DNA from: Zoroaster sp. YZ-2022
Lineage: Eukaryota; Echinodermata; Asteroidea; Forcipulatida; Zoroasteridae
DNA: 64,000 bases
Direction of reading: 5' to 3'
Assembly (NCBI GenBank): GCA_029582265.1
Contig: CM055822.1
Coordinates: forward strand, 5,945,200-6,009,199
Part shown: positions 1-10,500 of the stretch, in pieces
Layout of the letters: the number at the start of each line of letters is the position of its first letter
Position numbering within the stretch: the stretch's first letter is position 1
Notes under the pieces: generated by a model
What the model was told of the DNA's origin: nothing
The model's database searches: none
Seen by the model: the letters and a program-made list of their open reading frames with translations, nothing else
Translations under genes and position numbers: made by a program

Positions 1-403
1 AGACTGCACAGCCAGGACAGCTGTCTGGTTGTCCATACCTAGAAAAATAAGAAAAATATATGAAAAGACGAGTGCAGTTTTAAAATCCCCACAGTAAAAT
101 TTCAACATTTTAAAAGTGCATTAATTAATATTAATAATAGAAGATATATAAATTAAGGACAAAAAACAAATGGTTGTGAAATTTATGATCTGTTTGTCTG
201 GACTGCATGTACTGTATCCAGGAAAATTAGAACAATTAATTTATAACAATTTCTGAAAATTAATAATCATAGGAAAAAGAGCTAAGCCACTCTTTTTTTA
301 TGAGTTTGCTTGTTTTACAGCAATTTTCAGGATTGATTGATTGCTGGTTTTGGGTGGAATTTTGATCCCATACTGAACTGGAACTGGGATATAATCTGGT
401 GAA
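1..403. other. AT-rich sequence, no gene seen
   Basis: AT-rich non-coding sequence with no splice-bounded open frame and no repeat that I could match elsewhere in the window. It would lie within intron 1 of the gene proposed to start at 1948 on the minus strand. Confidence 0.5.
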
Positions 404-776
404 GGGAAAGAATGTCATATCCAACAACCACTTTATAAGGGTTTTGGGGGAATTTTGTCAATTTTTGAGGGTACAGAAAGCAAAAACTATCTTTAAAATC
501 CACTTTTATGATGGTTTTTGGACTTTATTTCTCTTCTTAAAAAATTATCCCCTTCAGAAAATAGAAGAATCCTATTATAGTTGCCACTGCGCATGTATGA
601 TGACCATGTTGGTCACTAATTGGGGAGTTGACAAGATCAGACTGACATGACTGAGGAAGTCATTGTATACCAAAAATATTCTGGAATAATTTGAAGTATA
701 TGTCCATCATCATCCTGAGCAGGTAAGATTTCATAATGAATGAGAAAAAGTGGCGGTTGGATACGACATTCTTCCC
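404..776. mobile_element. Long-TIR MITE, family A, copy 1
   Basis: The left end reads AAAGAATGTCATATCCAAC and the right end carries the inverted form, GTTGGATACGACATTCTT. The interior matches three other copies at 3858-5340, 29161-29628 and 31029-31497. There is no coding capacity. The inverted ends mark it as a non-autonomous DNA transposon. Confidence 0.75.
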
Positions 777-1290
777 TGGTGAAGGAAACATTCATTTTCA
801 ATAATTTTTAGAAGAAAGTCCTTGTTTGGGTAAAGAATTCAAAAACCTAAACGATCCATTGAGATAATAAGTTCATGAAATTTAAAAGACCAAGTTCTTT
901 GGGAGTGAAAAACAGCTGAGCGAAAACGTTCATTAATTTTTTTTTTTTTTTTAAATATTTTATAACGAAAAGAAAACTGAAAGCTTGGTACTGGATGCAA
1001 TTGCAAAGTTTAAGTGATACTTGTGAAATTAATTATAAAAGAAATTACCTGAAAAAGGTCTATAATTTATAACATGTGCTCCATATTAAACAAATTTTAT
1101 TTAATTTTTTTTTAATAAATAGGCCTATGCCATCTGGAATGAAATGTTATGTTATTTGCAGGTAATTATTTTAAATTTCATCATTCTTGTTAATCATATA
1201 AAAGTTATACAAAAATTACAATACCCTGAATCAACAAAATCAAATATACATTTGGACTTCACTTGTTGATTTTTATCATTTGGTTTAATC
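777..1290. other. AT-rich sequence, no gene seen
   Basis: Non-coding AT-rich stretch with a poly-T run near 938-952. I see no exon or recognisable repeat. Confidence 0.5.
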
Positions 1291-1299
1291 CTAAGATAG

Positions 1300-1378
1300 C
1301 CGCCCTCCTCTCCCCTCTCCCCTCTCCCCTTCCCCTCTCCCCTTTCCCCTTCCCCTTACCCCTTCCCCTCTCCCCCGG
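1300..1378. repeat. CCCCT-type low-complexity tract
   Basis: About 80 bp of imperfect TCCCC/CTCCCC units, pyrimidine-only on this strand. Confidence 0.85.
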
Positions 1379-1917
1379 CCCACACACATAGGCCTATACC
1401 CAAACAACTGATGCATTTATTTACTGGATGGAACAGCCAGCACACGAAAAGCGGATCCGGCTATTCCCTATGTTATCGCTTTTCCAACAATGGCTACACA
1501 CCCGCTAGATCAGGAATGCCCGCTGTTCCATCAACGATTCACACATTTTTGCACCCTTTAAAATTACTTTTATTTTTGTATTTGTCCATAAAAATATGCA
1601 CATTTATCTTCTATGTTTATCCCAAACAATATTGTGGGATTATAAATCACGTAAAGTGTCTACAAAATGACAAATTCATTGATTGGAATTTTGCTGCTGA
1701 GGCTTTTCACTTCGTTATTCTTGTTCGCATTGACTTTCCATTGCCATCTCTGACTGACTCTGTTCTGGACAAATTTGGGATCATAACGTCCAGTTTTAAG
1801 GTAAACAAGTATAAACATGGTCCATTAAAAAAACTTACAAATTAGGAATGGCAATTCAGAAACAACAATTAATAATAAAAGACGTTTTATATAGAAAGAA
1901 ACAAAAATCAAACTTAC

Positions 1918-1948
1918 CAGTCAACGCGTCAAAAAGAGCTTGCGCCAT
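1918..1948 (-). CDS. Possible first coding exon of a ZNF341-type zinc-finger gene (rest off the left edge)
   Basis: On the minus strand an ATG at 1946-1948 encodes MAQALFDALTG and ends in phase 1 at a perfect GTAAGT donor (1912-1917). The start of vertebrate ZNF341 is recalled as MAQAIFEALEG, also followed by more exons, so seven of eleven residues are identical with conservative changes. The sequence upstream (1949-2200) is CpG-rich, as expected of a promoter. Transcription runs toward lower coordinates, so this cannot be exon 1 of the zinc-finger gene at 20.7-28.7 kb unless the assembly is rearranged. Eleven residues are weak evidence, so the call is tentative. Confidence 0.45.
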
Positions 1949-2200
1949 TTTGTCTATCCGATAAAGCACGTACTTCGTGTGTACCGTACACGTACAGTGT
2001 AGTAGTGCATGTATGGGGATATGGATGGATCTTTGAGCTGAAGATCGAACTGCCGGCCGCAAACGCAAAAAGCAGAGGGACGCGGTCTCTCCTTACAGCT
2101 GTTACAATTCCACAGGGTTAAACTATATGCGCTGCGATTCAAAGTGTAATATTCCAATGTGCGGCTCCTCGGAACCTCACCCCGCCACACGTAACCATCC
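1949..2200 (-). promoter_or_regulatory. CpG-rich putative promoter
   Basis: The stretch is richer in CpG than its surroundings, for example around 1965-1992 and 2050-2085. It lies directly upstream of the MAQALFDALTG exon. No clear TATA box was seen. The promoter role is inferred from position and composition only. Confidence 0.35.
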
Positions 2201-3098
2201 CCTGAACATGTACATTTTGGGGAAAGTTTGTAAATAAGCCTAGGCCTAGGTCTAATTTGGGATTTTTTTAACTAATTGAAAATGTTGGAAATTTTCGGTA
2301 AATGTTTGAAATTTGTTGTCAACATTGCAAAACAATGGCATGCCATTTATTTTAATTCAAATGTAATTTGAAATTCTAGGAGGAGTTTAATTTTCTCTGG
2401 GCCCAAAATGTGTGCAGAGACTAGAATGACCCATGGACCGTCCCCCTTGACAAAAAGCTCTCTCCCCAGGATATACGCCCATGTCGGGCGCAAAAGAATG
2501 TTTTGCTATAAATCTACTTGATATGAGAAGAGAAAAACGGTAGTTTCTTTTTAAGGACAAAATTCTTGGAAAGGACGAAATAGGACCTCAATGGACTGCA
2601 AATATTTCTTCCAATTCCGCCTCAGTGTAACAAGAGGTGATGCTGCGGGAAGGTCACGCGGCCCACGCCCTCAAAACTATATAGAGAAGACCGACAGGCT
2701 AATTATTTGACCATATAGAGAAACACAGATTTTGAATCAGCTTCTTGCGGTAGTTATTGTTCCCTTCCATTTTTCTACAACCAGTATACCAAAGGAAAAT
2801 GCAAGTGAAATAACAATTACAACTTTGTAAATCAATTTGAATCGAATAAAACAAAATTGCAGGCTAAGTATGTTTTGGGGCAAGCCCTAAATTTCTGAAA
2901 GATATTCTAATAGGCCTAACTTCCACCAAAGGGTATCAATTGTTCTTGTGGGGAAGATTTTTTTGTTTTGTTTAAACCAACTACAACGAGAAAGCAACAT
3001 GATAAAATACCATCATCCAGACAAACCCCTCCCCCCCCCCCCCCCACCCACCTACAAGATCAATATGTTGGAAAAATAACGCCGGTGACCTCACTAAA
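2201..3098. other. Intergenic sequence, no gene seen
   Basis: AT-rich intergenic DNA with a poly-C run around 3028-3045. No exon or matched repeat was identified. Confidence 0.5.
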
Positions 3099-3275
3099 GG
3101 GCCGGTCACACTGCAGCGATTACAAGTAACGATAACGAAAACGACGCAAAAGAACGCATTCTATTGGTTAAATTGTACCGCGCGGAATACACGCACGCTT
3201 ATTTAACCAATCGATGGCGTTCATTAGCAGTGTTCTCGTTCTCCTTACTCGTTATCGCTGCAGTGTGACCGGCCC
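3099..3275. mobile_element. Short foldback MITE with GGGCCGGTCACACTGCAGCG ends
   Basis: The left end GGGCCGGTCACACTGCAGCG is mirrored at the right by CGCTGCAGTGTGACCGGCCC, and adjacent GTTATCGTT-like segments extend the pairing. The element is 177 bp with no coding potential, a compact non-autonomous DNA transposon. Confidence 0.85.
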
Positions 3276-3417
3276 ACACCCCTCATTTTAATCGGGCCCA
3301 GTTTCCCAGGTAGTCCACACATTTCAACAGCCTCCACCTAATTAATTGCGCCCCTCTGGAAATAAAACATCGTTTGAATTGTACTACACATGCGCAGTCT
3401 GTGAAGCCATTTTAATT

Positions 3418-3427
3418 TCTCGCGAGA
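3418..3427. promoter_or_regulatory. TCTCGCGAGA palindrome (CGCG element, the BANP-binding motif)
   Basis: A perfect ten-base palindrome sits in a CpG-containing segment about 190 bp before a strong splice donor at 3617. In vertebrates this element is a core-promoter motif bound by BANP. Here it lies upstream of the BANP gene itself, so autoregulation is an attractive inference. Confidence 0.7.
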
Positions 3428-3429
3428 AG

Positions 3430-3616
3430 GAACGCCATTATCGCCGAGTATCGTTCTTTCCGGGGTTTCGTCTTGCAACGGGATTTCGTCGAGAAATTAC
3501 GGGAAGTTTGGTAAAAACTTGGGTAAAACTTTTAAAACTTTATTTCTTAGCAATGAAGTGAATATTTATGGTTATTGTGGATTGTAGATACGTATAGAAA
3601 TGCCGAAAAGACATCG
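3430..3616 (+). other. BANP: Putative 5' non-coding exon of BANP with a short uORF start
   Basis: A CpG-containing segment downstream of the CGCG element ends at a perfect GTAAGT donor (3617). It holds an ATG at 3600. Splicing to the acceptor at 7491 would give a 20-codon reading frame whose TGA overlaps the BANP ATG at 7531. The 5' end is not visible, and the link to BANP is inferred from order, strand and splice signals. Confidence 0.4.
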
Positions 3617-3857
3617 GTAAGTGTACAACCAATGCGACTAGTCTTTTTGTACAGCATGCATGCACCTATATATTTTTTACGAGCAGACGAGGCCAGTCTT
3701 TGGCGTTGCGTGCAGTTCTGCGCCTGCATGCATGCTGCGGGTAGCTCAGTGGTCAGTGCAGTGGAGGGGCGCTAAGCGGAGGGGCGGGGCGTGCATATTT
3801 CTTCCAAACTACCTTAGCTCAGATCACTGACACTGTCCTCCACCTTGTTGGGGATTT

Positions 3858-5340
3858 GAATAGGGTAGAATGTCGTATCCGACCGCCACTTTTTGTCATT
3901 CAATATAACCAATAATGTAACCTTATCTAGTTCTCCACCTTAACTATACTAGTATAGTTAAGGTGGAGAACATGGATGATTGATGATGGACATAACTACT
4001 AAACTAGGGCCTAGCCTACTTCAAATTATTCCAGGATATTTATTTAATGAAAAATCAGGCATTTTTGGTATCCTCAATTTACCCTAAATGACGCACCTAA
4101 GGATATATCATCAACTGGACAGTAACTTAAAAATGAAATTAGCAGTTTGGTGTTTCAGTTTGTTTCAGTGAAGGATTCTCTTGTAAAATGTGGAATTTCA
4201 ATGCATGATCATACGCGTGGAAGTATTGAGCGCCGTTTTTTGATATGCACAGAATTGTGGTCATCAAAAAAATTGATGTTGGTATAATGACTCGCCCCCA
4301 AACTGTTAAAGTTCATGGGGGCACAGAAAATATACCCAAGAAGAAAAACAGTTGAATCATGTTTCATCTTCGTATTCCAGATGGCTTGTAAAATTGTTTT
4401 TAATCTTGAAAATAAAAATATTGTTTTAGATTTTTAAAATAAAATGGTATAATTTGGAGAAGCTCTCAAAACTGGTGGTTACAATTTTTGCAAAAAGTAC
4501 TTTAAAACTTGTGTAAAAATTGCTGTTAACATTTTGTCAAATAAAAGATTTCTTTTCATAACCATCATGATATTAATGTTTCATTTTCTCAATAATTATC
4601 TACTACCGACGAAGTAGACACCAACGAATTAAGTAGTCTTCGTTAAGGAATGTGTCCATTTTGAGGATCAGCATTTCTTTAAAAAATCATTGCAAATGCA
4701 AAGCATTCATATCTTTTGGTTTCCGCAGACAACAGCTCATTGACGGTATAGAACAATAAAATCACAGATGTTTGTGGAAAAAAATTGAGGTCATGTAAAT
4801 CCCTTACTATTTGTATCTAGTAAAATCAGCTGTTAAACAACTTTTTCCACTTTCACAAGCACTAACTTTCCAGTTAATCATACAATTTCACTATAATGTT
4901 TATTTTTGTAATAAGCATGACCTAAATAAGTTTATGCAACCAGTAATACGCCATAGTTTTGTAAGTTTTACGAGAAATGCTAAGCCAAAGGTAAGTGCGT
5001 CATTTCACGAGTGCGGCGAATTACGTACATGGACGATATACAATGACTCCCTCAGTCATGTCAGTCTGATCTTGTCAACTCCCCCGTTAGTGACCAACAT
5101 GGTCATTGTATATGCACACTGGCAACTATAATAGGATCCTTCTATTTTCTGAAGAGGAGGATTTTTTTAGAAGGGAAATAAAGTCCGAAAACCATCATAA
5201 AAGTGGATTTTAAAGAAGGTTTTCGCTTTGTGTACCCCCAAAAAAATCGATAGAATCATATTTTAACTGGTTAGTGGTTGCAAACAAAATTTCCCAAAAA
5301 CCCTTACAAAATGGCGGTCGGATACGACATTCTTTCCTTT
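3858..5340. mobile_element. MITE family A, copy 2, split by an insertion
   Basis: The left end (GTAGAATGTCGTATCCGACC) and right end (GTCGGATACGACATTC) match the other family A copies. After a shared interior up to about 4075, homology resumes near 5037 with the segment containing CTCAGTCATGTCAGTCTGAT. Intact copies are about 470 bp. The extra 960 bp is a later insertion. Confidence 0.75.
4076..5036. mobile_element. Element inserted inside MITE A copy 2
   Basis: This sequence is absent from the aligned position of family A copies 3 and 4. AAATGACGCAC near the left boundary (4086-4096) is inverted near the right boundary (4995-5005), suggesting short inverted ends. No protein similarity was recognised. 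Confidence 0.55.
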
Positions 5341-5424
5341 CAATAAATTTACACAATTCTACAGTGGTTATAATAATTATTAACAATATTCAGGTTACCA
5401 GCTAAATTATTGTTAAGTAAGACT

Positions 5425-5545
5425 AATTGCGGTGACACCATGTGAAATTCTCAATTGAGTAGTAATTAGTTCTGAAAAGAACTGGAGGTACAACTCGACG
5501 TTTCGATCAGTGTGCTCTGATCGTCCTCAGATTAGTCTTACTTAT
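5425..5545. repeat. Foldback repeat, ACCATGTGAAATTCTCAATT family
   Basis: Copy of a dispersed repeat that contains GACACCATGTGAAATTCTCA and a nearby TCGACGTTTCGATCAGT segment. Related copies lie at 13978-14103, 15836-15966 and 43855-43980. Confidence 0.65.
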
Positions 5546-5607
5546 CCTCACCATGCAAAAAGCTACAAGTTTTACCTAAATTATTGTTAGTCTGAATGCC
5601 TCTTGAG

Positions 5608-5710
5608 GCTCTTCCATTCACAGTCTTCTATTTTTAGAATAGTGATGTAATTGTCACTGTGACAATTACATCATTATTCTTAAAATAGGAGATGGTGAAC
5701 GGAAGAGACA
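5608..5710. repeat. About 100-bp near-perfect palindrome
   Basis: The arms CTTCCATTCACAGTCTTCTA and its imperfect reverse complement flank a central AATTGTCACTGTGACAATT. It could form a cruciform. It is probably a solo foldback element. Confidence 0.75.
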
Positions 5711-5997
5711 TTGGGACGAGTTACCAGCATGACCAGCAGTAATGTTATAACGTTAGTCGTCAAACTCAAACTGCAGTCATCATCATCCTCCTCAAATGCT
5801 AATATGGAGTTAATCCATCCCAAGTGCATGTTGTACAATATTCAGTAATTAACGTTAGATTTAGAATAGGCCTATACGTTAAATGATTGCTGGTAATAAG
5901 TACAATTACAAACATTGCTTTACCCCACTTTTTATTATCAAGGGCTGGATTACCTAGCAACATTGGCATTAACTTGCCCAACTCACCTCCCCCAAAT

Positions 5998-7258
5998 CAA
6001 GTCAACTCGTACGCGTGCCAACTCGTACGCATGCCAACTCGTACGCATGCCAACTTGTACGCATGCCAACTCGTACACATGCCAACTCGTACTCATTTTG
6101 GTCAACTCGTACGTGTGCCAACTTGTACGCATGCCAACTCGTACTCATTTTGGTCAACTCATACGCATGCTAACTTGTACGCATGCCAACTCATACTCAT
6201 TTTGGTCAACTCGTACGTGTGCCAACTTCACGCATGCCAACTCGTACTCATTTTGGTCAACTCATACGCATGCTAACTTGTACGCATGCCAACTCATACT
6301 CATTTTGGTCAACTCGTATGCGTATCAACTCGTACGCATGCCAACTCGTACTTTTACCAACTCTTACGCTTACCAACTTGTATGCTTACCAACTAGTAAA
6401 CCAACTCGTACGCATAATTATTCAAATTGAAATAAAGATGGTTGTGTTCAAATATTTATTGTGTTCACATATTTATTTTTATCCCCCAACAGATGAAGCT
6501 AACAATGATGATGGATTGAGGGCACGCTTTGTTACACAATCAGGGGGAAGGACCGTGTTTTTAAAATCTGTGATTTTTGGGTCAAGAAGGGTGAATTTTT
6601 GTTGTCAAGGATAATTGGAAATAAAATTACACGATAATGTATGAACATGCATGGGCTGGGATTGTTTTTTTTTGGATCAGACGGTAATGCTCAATTAATT
6701 AACAAACTTGATGATCATAATTACAGAAAAAAATCCATTAAAATAATAATTAATATTGACTTTGTGCAGTGCACTCAAATACATGCAAACACATGTGGCT
6801 GTGTGATAGGAGGTCAAACACAAAGACACTCAAAATTTGTATGTAACTCCCAACCCATTGACTTTGTGCAGTGCACTCATACACAGCTGTGTGTGACTCT
6901 GTGGTTTGACCTACCAATTGGAAATGCACCCAAAAATACTCAAGTGACTGTCTGTGAGTGCCGTGCTGACTGGGCCAAATTTCAGCCTGGGCATAGGAGG
7001 GTTAATAAATTAAACTCACAATATAATTATTTAATCACAAGAAAAAATACGGTCCATACTAAATTATCCTTAGAGATATATAGTCATTACTCAACACAAC
7101 CAAAAAAATAGTCCATAAAAATATTTATTGGGCCTACCGAGTATGATTTGGCACACATACGAGTTGACATCATGTCGAGTACAAGTTGGTAGAAGTACAA
7201 GTTGGTAAGTATACGAGTTGGCAAAAGTACGAGTTGGCACACGTACGAGTTGACTCGA
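5998..7258. mobile_element. Element with inverted minisatellite ends (CCAACTCGTACGCATG units)
   Basis: The left arm (5998-6415) is an array of roughly 16-18 bp units reading CCAACTCGTACGCATG with variants. The right arm (7148-7258) carries the same word in inverted orientation (ACGAGTTGGCACACGTACG). The outer ends GTCAACTCGTACG and CGTACGAGTTGAC are inverted repeats. The interior includes a TTAA-type element at 6750-7005. Open frames across the array are repeat artefacts. Confidence 0.7.
6750..7005. mobile_element. TTAA-flanked MITE, family F, copy 1
   Basis: Starts at TTAA (6750) and ends GCATAGGAGGGTTAA (7005). The interior repeats the module TTGACTTTGTGCAGTGCACTC. A longer second copy is at 24153-24445. 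Confidence 0.75.
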
Positions 7259-7530
7259 ATTCCCTCCCCCTTCCTCACTGCTGTTTTATCCTACTTGGCT
7301 TGATGAATTATCACTTAGCAGTGATACATCAGATATCACTCTGAACATAATAGAAAGACGGGCTGTAGTCCTGATTTGTAACTGTCGGGTATAATTCCCC
7401 AAAATTGTCTGCCGCTTACCATCCTTCCAGTCATCTCAAGAAATCACTGTCACTGTTTTATGATGAATTTGTTATTTTGCTATTTTTAAAGTGGAAAAGT
7501 GCGTAGAAGTGGCTACTGTTTGATGCCAGC

Positions 7531-10500
7531 ATGACGTCTTTGAAAATGAAAACTGATGAGGAGACTAGTGATGAAGCCATACTTCACATGGATGTGGAGC
7601 AGATGACTGTGGTGCCAACCATTTTGACTGAAGGTTTGTACCAACTATGAAGTGCCCCCTGAAAATTTAGATTTCCAATAAAAATATAAAAGCACCTACT
7701 GCAGTACCATCAAAGTACCCCAATTAAAATCCATGTTCCCCCCCCCCCCCAAGAAAAAATCCTGGAACATCAGTGGTGAGTTTGGATGCTTTGGTGATGA
7801 GATAATAGGCACATTTAAAGACTCCTTTTTGACGTCTATCTCTATCTCTAGTCAGAACTCGGACTCGACCTTCAAGATTCAGGACTTGGTCAAACTCAAC
7901 ATTCAGGCAGATGCACTGAGGACTCGTTAACAAGGACTTGAATCAAGGCAGTTTTTTTTACTTAGGCCATCGATCCTATTAGGGCGCATTGAGCAATCGT
8001 TAAACTATTGACCCAAACTATTCATTTAGCTTGCTTCATTTATTTACCAGTTTACCAGATTTGAAAGCAATGGTTCTGCATGGAACAGCTTCTGGAAGTG
8101 GACAAAAGAAGTGATAATTGACAGTCCTAATACCTATAAAACAGCTACTGTAGTCTGGAACATCAATGGCACTGCCACTATTAATCCTTCACTAATCCTC
8201 CCTACACAATAGGCAGTAATCTCTTGGTCTGACCCAGGAGGGCCAGTTTAGCTGGGTGCATTTAAGCATTTACAAAACTATTCTCAATTGTTCAACCATT
8301 GAATTGTCTTAATAGAACCGCTGGCCTTAAATAAAATGTTACAGAAATTAAAAATGTTTTTTCTTTAAAATCTTGATCAAAATAGCAAACCTGGAAGATG
8401 AAGAACCCATGGCAAAGAGACAGAGGTTTGATGAAGAAGATGCAAGAATAACTATGGATGATAGTGTCAAGGTTGGATACCATTTTAAACAGATTTTTAA
8501 GGGACAGTATCGTCACGATCAGAGCAGACTTTCAACAGGGCATGGAATCAGTGTCCTAGATTAAGATGAACACAATTACTGAAAATTACTGGCTCATTTG
8601 TGCAGCAGCAACAGTAATATGACCTTATCATCTGGGATAATTAATTTGTTTAAATATCAAATGTAAATGTAATTTGTTTAAATATTTAAATTGTAACTTC
8701 CAATATGATTCAACCACAACAGTTTCAACAGAATTTACAGGAAAATAATTCGTTTTGAATTTGTTACCTGTTATCATAATTGAAGTTTAGTTTCTAATTT
8801 CATCAGAAATCTATGTTAAATTTGCTATCTCTAAATAAATAATTCCCCAGATAGTTCATTAACCTACAATATTTGTCCTGATACTCCATTTTTAGGCTAT
8901 TCTCTTTAATATCAACAAGGCCATATCCTATCGGTTAGACAGTATGGAGCGCAAGTTGACAAATCTTCACAACACCTGCTACAAGATGGGACGCAAGATG
9001 GACAATCTTAACTTCTCGGTCATCAAAGCTCTGTCCAGAATAAAGGAATTAGAGAAGCCTGTGTATGTATTCTTTGTATTCAGAGTACTTTGTTTGTTTA
9101 CAAGTTTTGTAATCACCAGCTGTCTTTCAGAGATGCAATTCTAAAATGTTAATTTTAAGGTGAATTTTCCACATTTTCACTTCTTTTTTAAATAATTCAA
9201 ATCTGAAATCAGAACTACTAAACTGTGTTGCCCACTATTTGGGGAGGGGGATATCCTCGCAGCTATGTATATGTATTTTATAAATTTCTTTTATTTACAA
9301 ATGACTAATTGACTCTCTTCAAAGTCTGCAGTTCTAAGTCCAGCAGACTGCAGATGTCTCTGCTGTCCACAGAACAAAATAAAGTTTGCGTTAAAGAAAG
9401 CATCACTATATATTGGAATTACACCAAACATTGAAAGACGGTTAGTAAAGTGATATTTCAGCATCAGCAAATGATATTAAGAACAAATTTTTTTGTTTAT
9501 TTTTTGCAGTGAAAATGGTGCCCCTGCGACTGGTAACACAGTCGTCATTGGTTTCCCCTCAGAAGGTAAAACTAATGTTTGATGACTGAATTACCAGTGT
9601 TGCTAACCAGTAGATTGTGTTGTCTGTATGACTATTTTTCTCTTGCAGAAATAGTGTCACTAAGATAGCCAAGGGCATAGCTGCCAACTATTAGAAATTT
9701 TTAGTAATTATTACGAATTTTCTCAGGAATTATGAAAGTATGAATTGCTCTTTAAAAATTAAAAATTTCAATGGAAAAAAAAAGCCCTTGATAAAGTACC
9801 ATTTTATGAGCATTCGGGTAAACTCATGTGTAACGATCGTAAAAATCAGAATCGGTACCCATACCGAATGTTTTCGTAAGTTCTGAATTACCGAAAAGTA
9901 TTATGGATGTCAATTAGCATAGTATAGATACCTTGTTTGTCGGGGTACCAATTTGTGCGATGTAGTAATGGGTAATAAACAGGAACCAGCGAAGAGGCTA
10001 TGGTTTCATGACACCCGCCACTGTGTAAACGTGCAATCGGAAGTGAAAAAAGTTTCATTACTAATTGGAATTTTGAAATGTTGGCAGCTATCCAAAGGTT
10101 AAGGACTGACTCATAAAGAACAAGAAAATTCTTATCATTTCGGTTTGCGGTAATACTTTGTGTTAATCTCAACTATCGCTAAGTGAGTTACAGGTTCTGA
10201 AAAGAACCTTATCGCCCAATCTCAACTGTCACTAATATTGGGCAAATCATTTCTCAACTATCGCTAAGTGAGAGTGTGGTTCAGGGAGAACCACGGGGGA
10301 CTTCGCAGGGTCTTCTCTACGTTTCGATTAGCAATATCAGTGATTCAATGAAAAAGAAAACTGCATTCAATGAAGCAAAAAACACGAGCCACACATCTGT
10401 AAAAGTATAAAATTAATGAATACTTAGAAATTGCAATGTTAATTTAAACTTCTGTATCTTACCTAAGGTGACCACGAGCACATACCATCCAGCCCACAGT

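Noticed and set aside
3730..3850. A possible tRNA-like A box (TAGCTCAGTGGTCAG)
   Set aside because: No matching B box at the right distance. A partly inverted copy downstream (TTAGCTCAGATCACTGAC) suggests a small foldback instead.
5887..6614. Thr/His/Cys-rich frames around 6.0-6.6 kb
   Set aside because: Translations of the CCAACTCGTACGCATG minisatellite, with no start or splice context.
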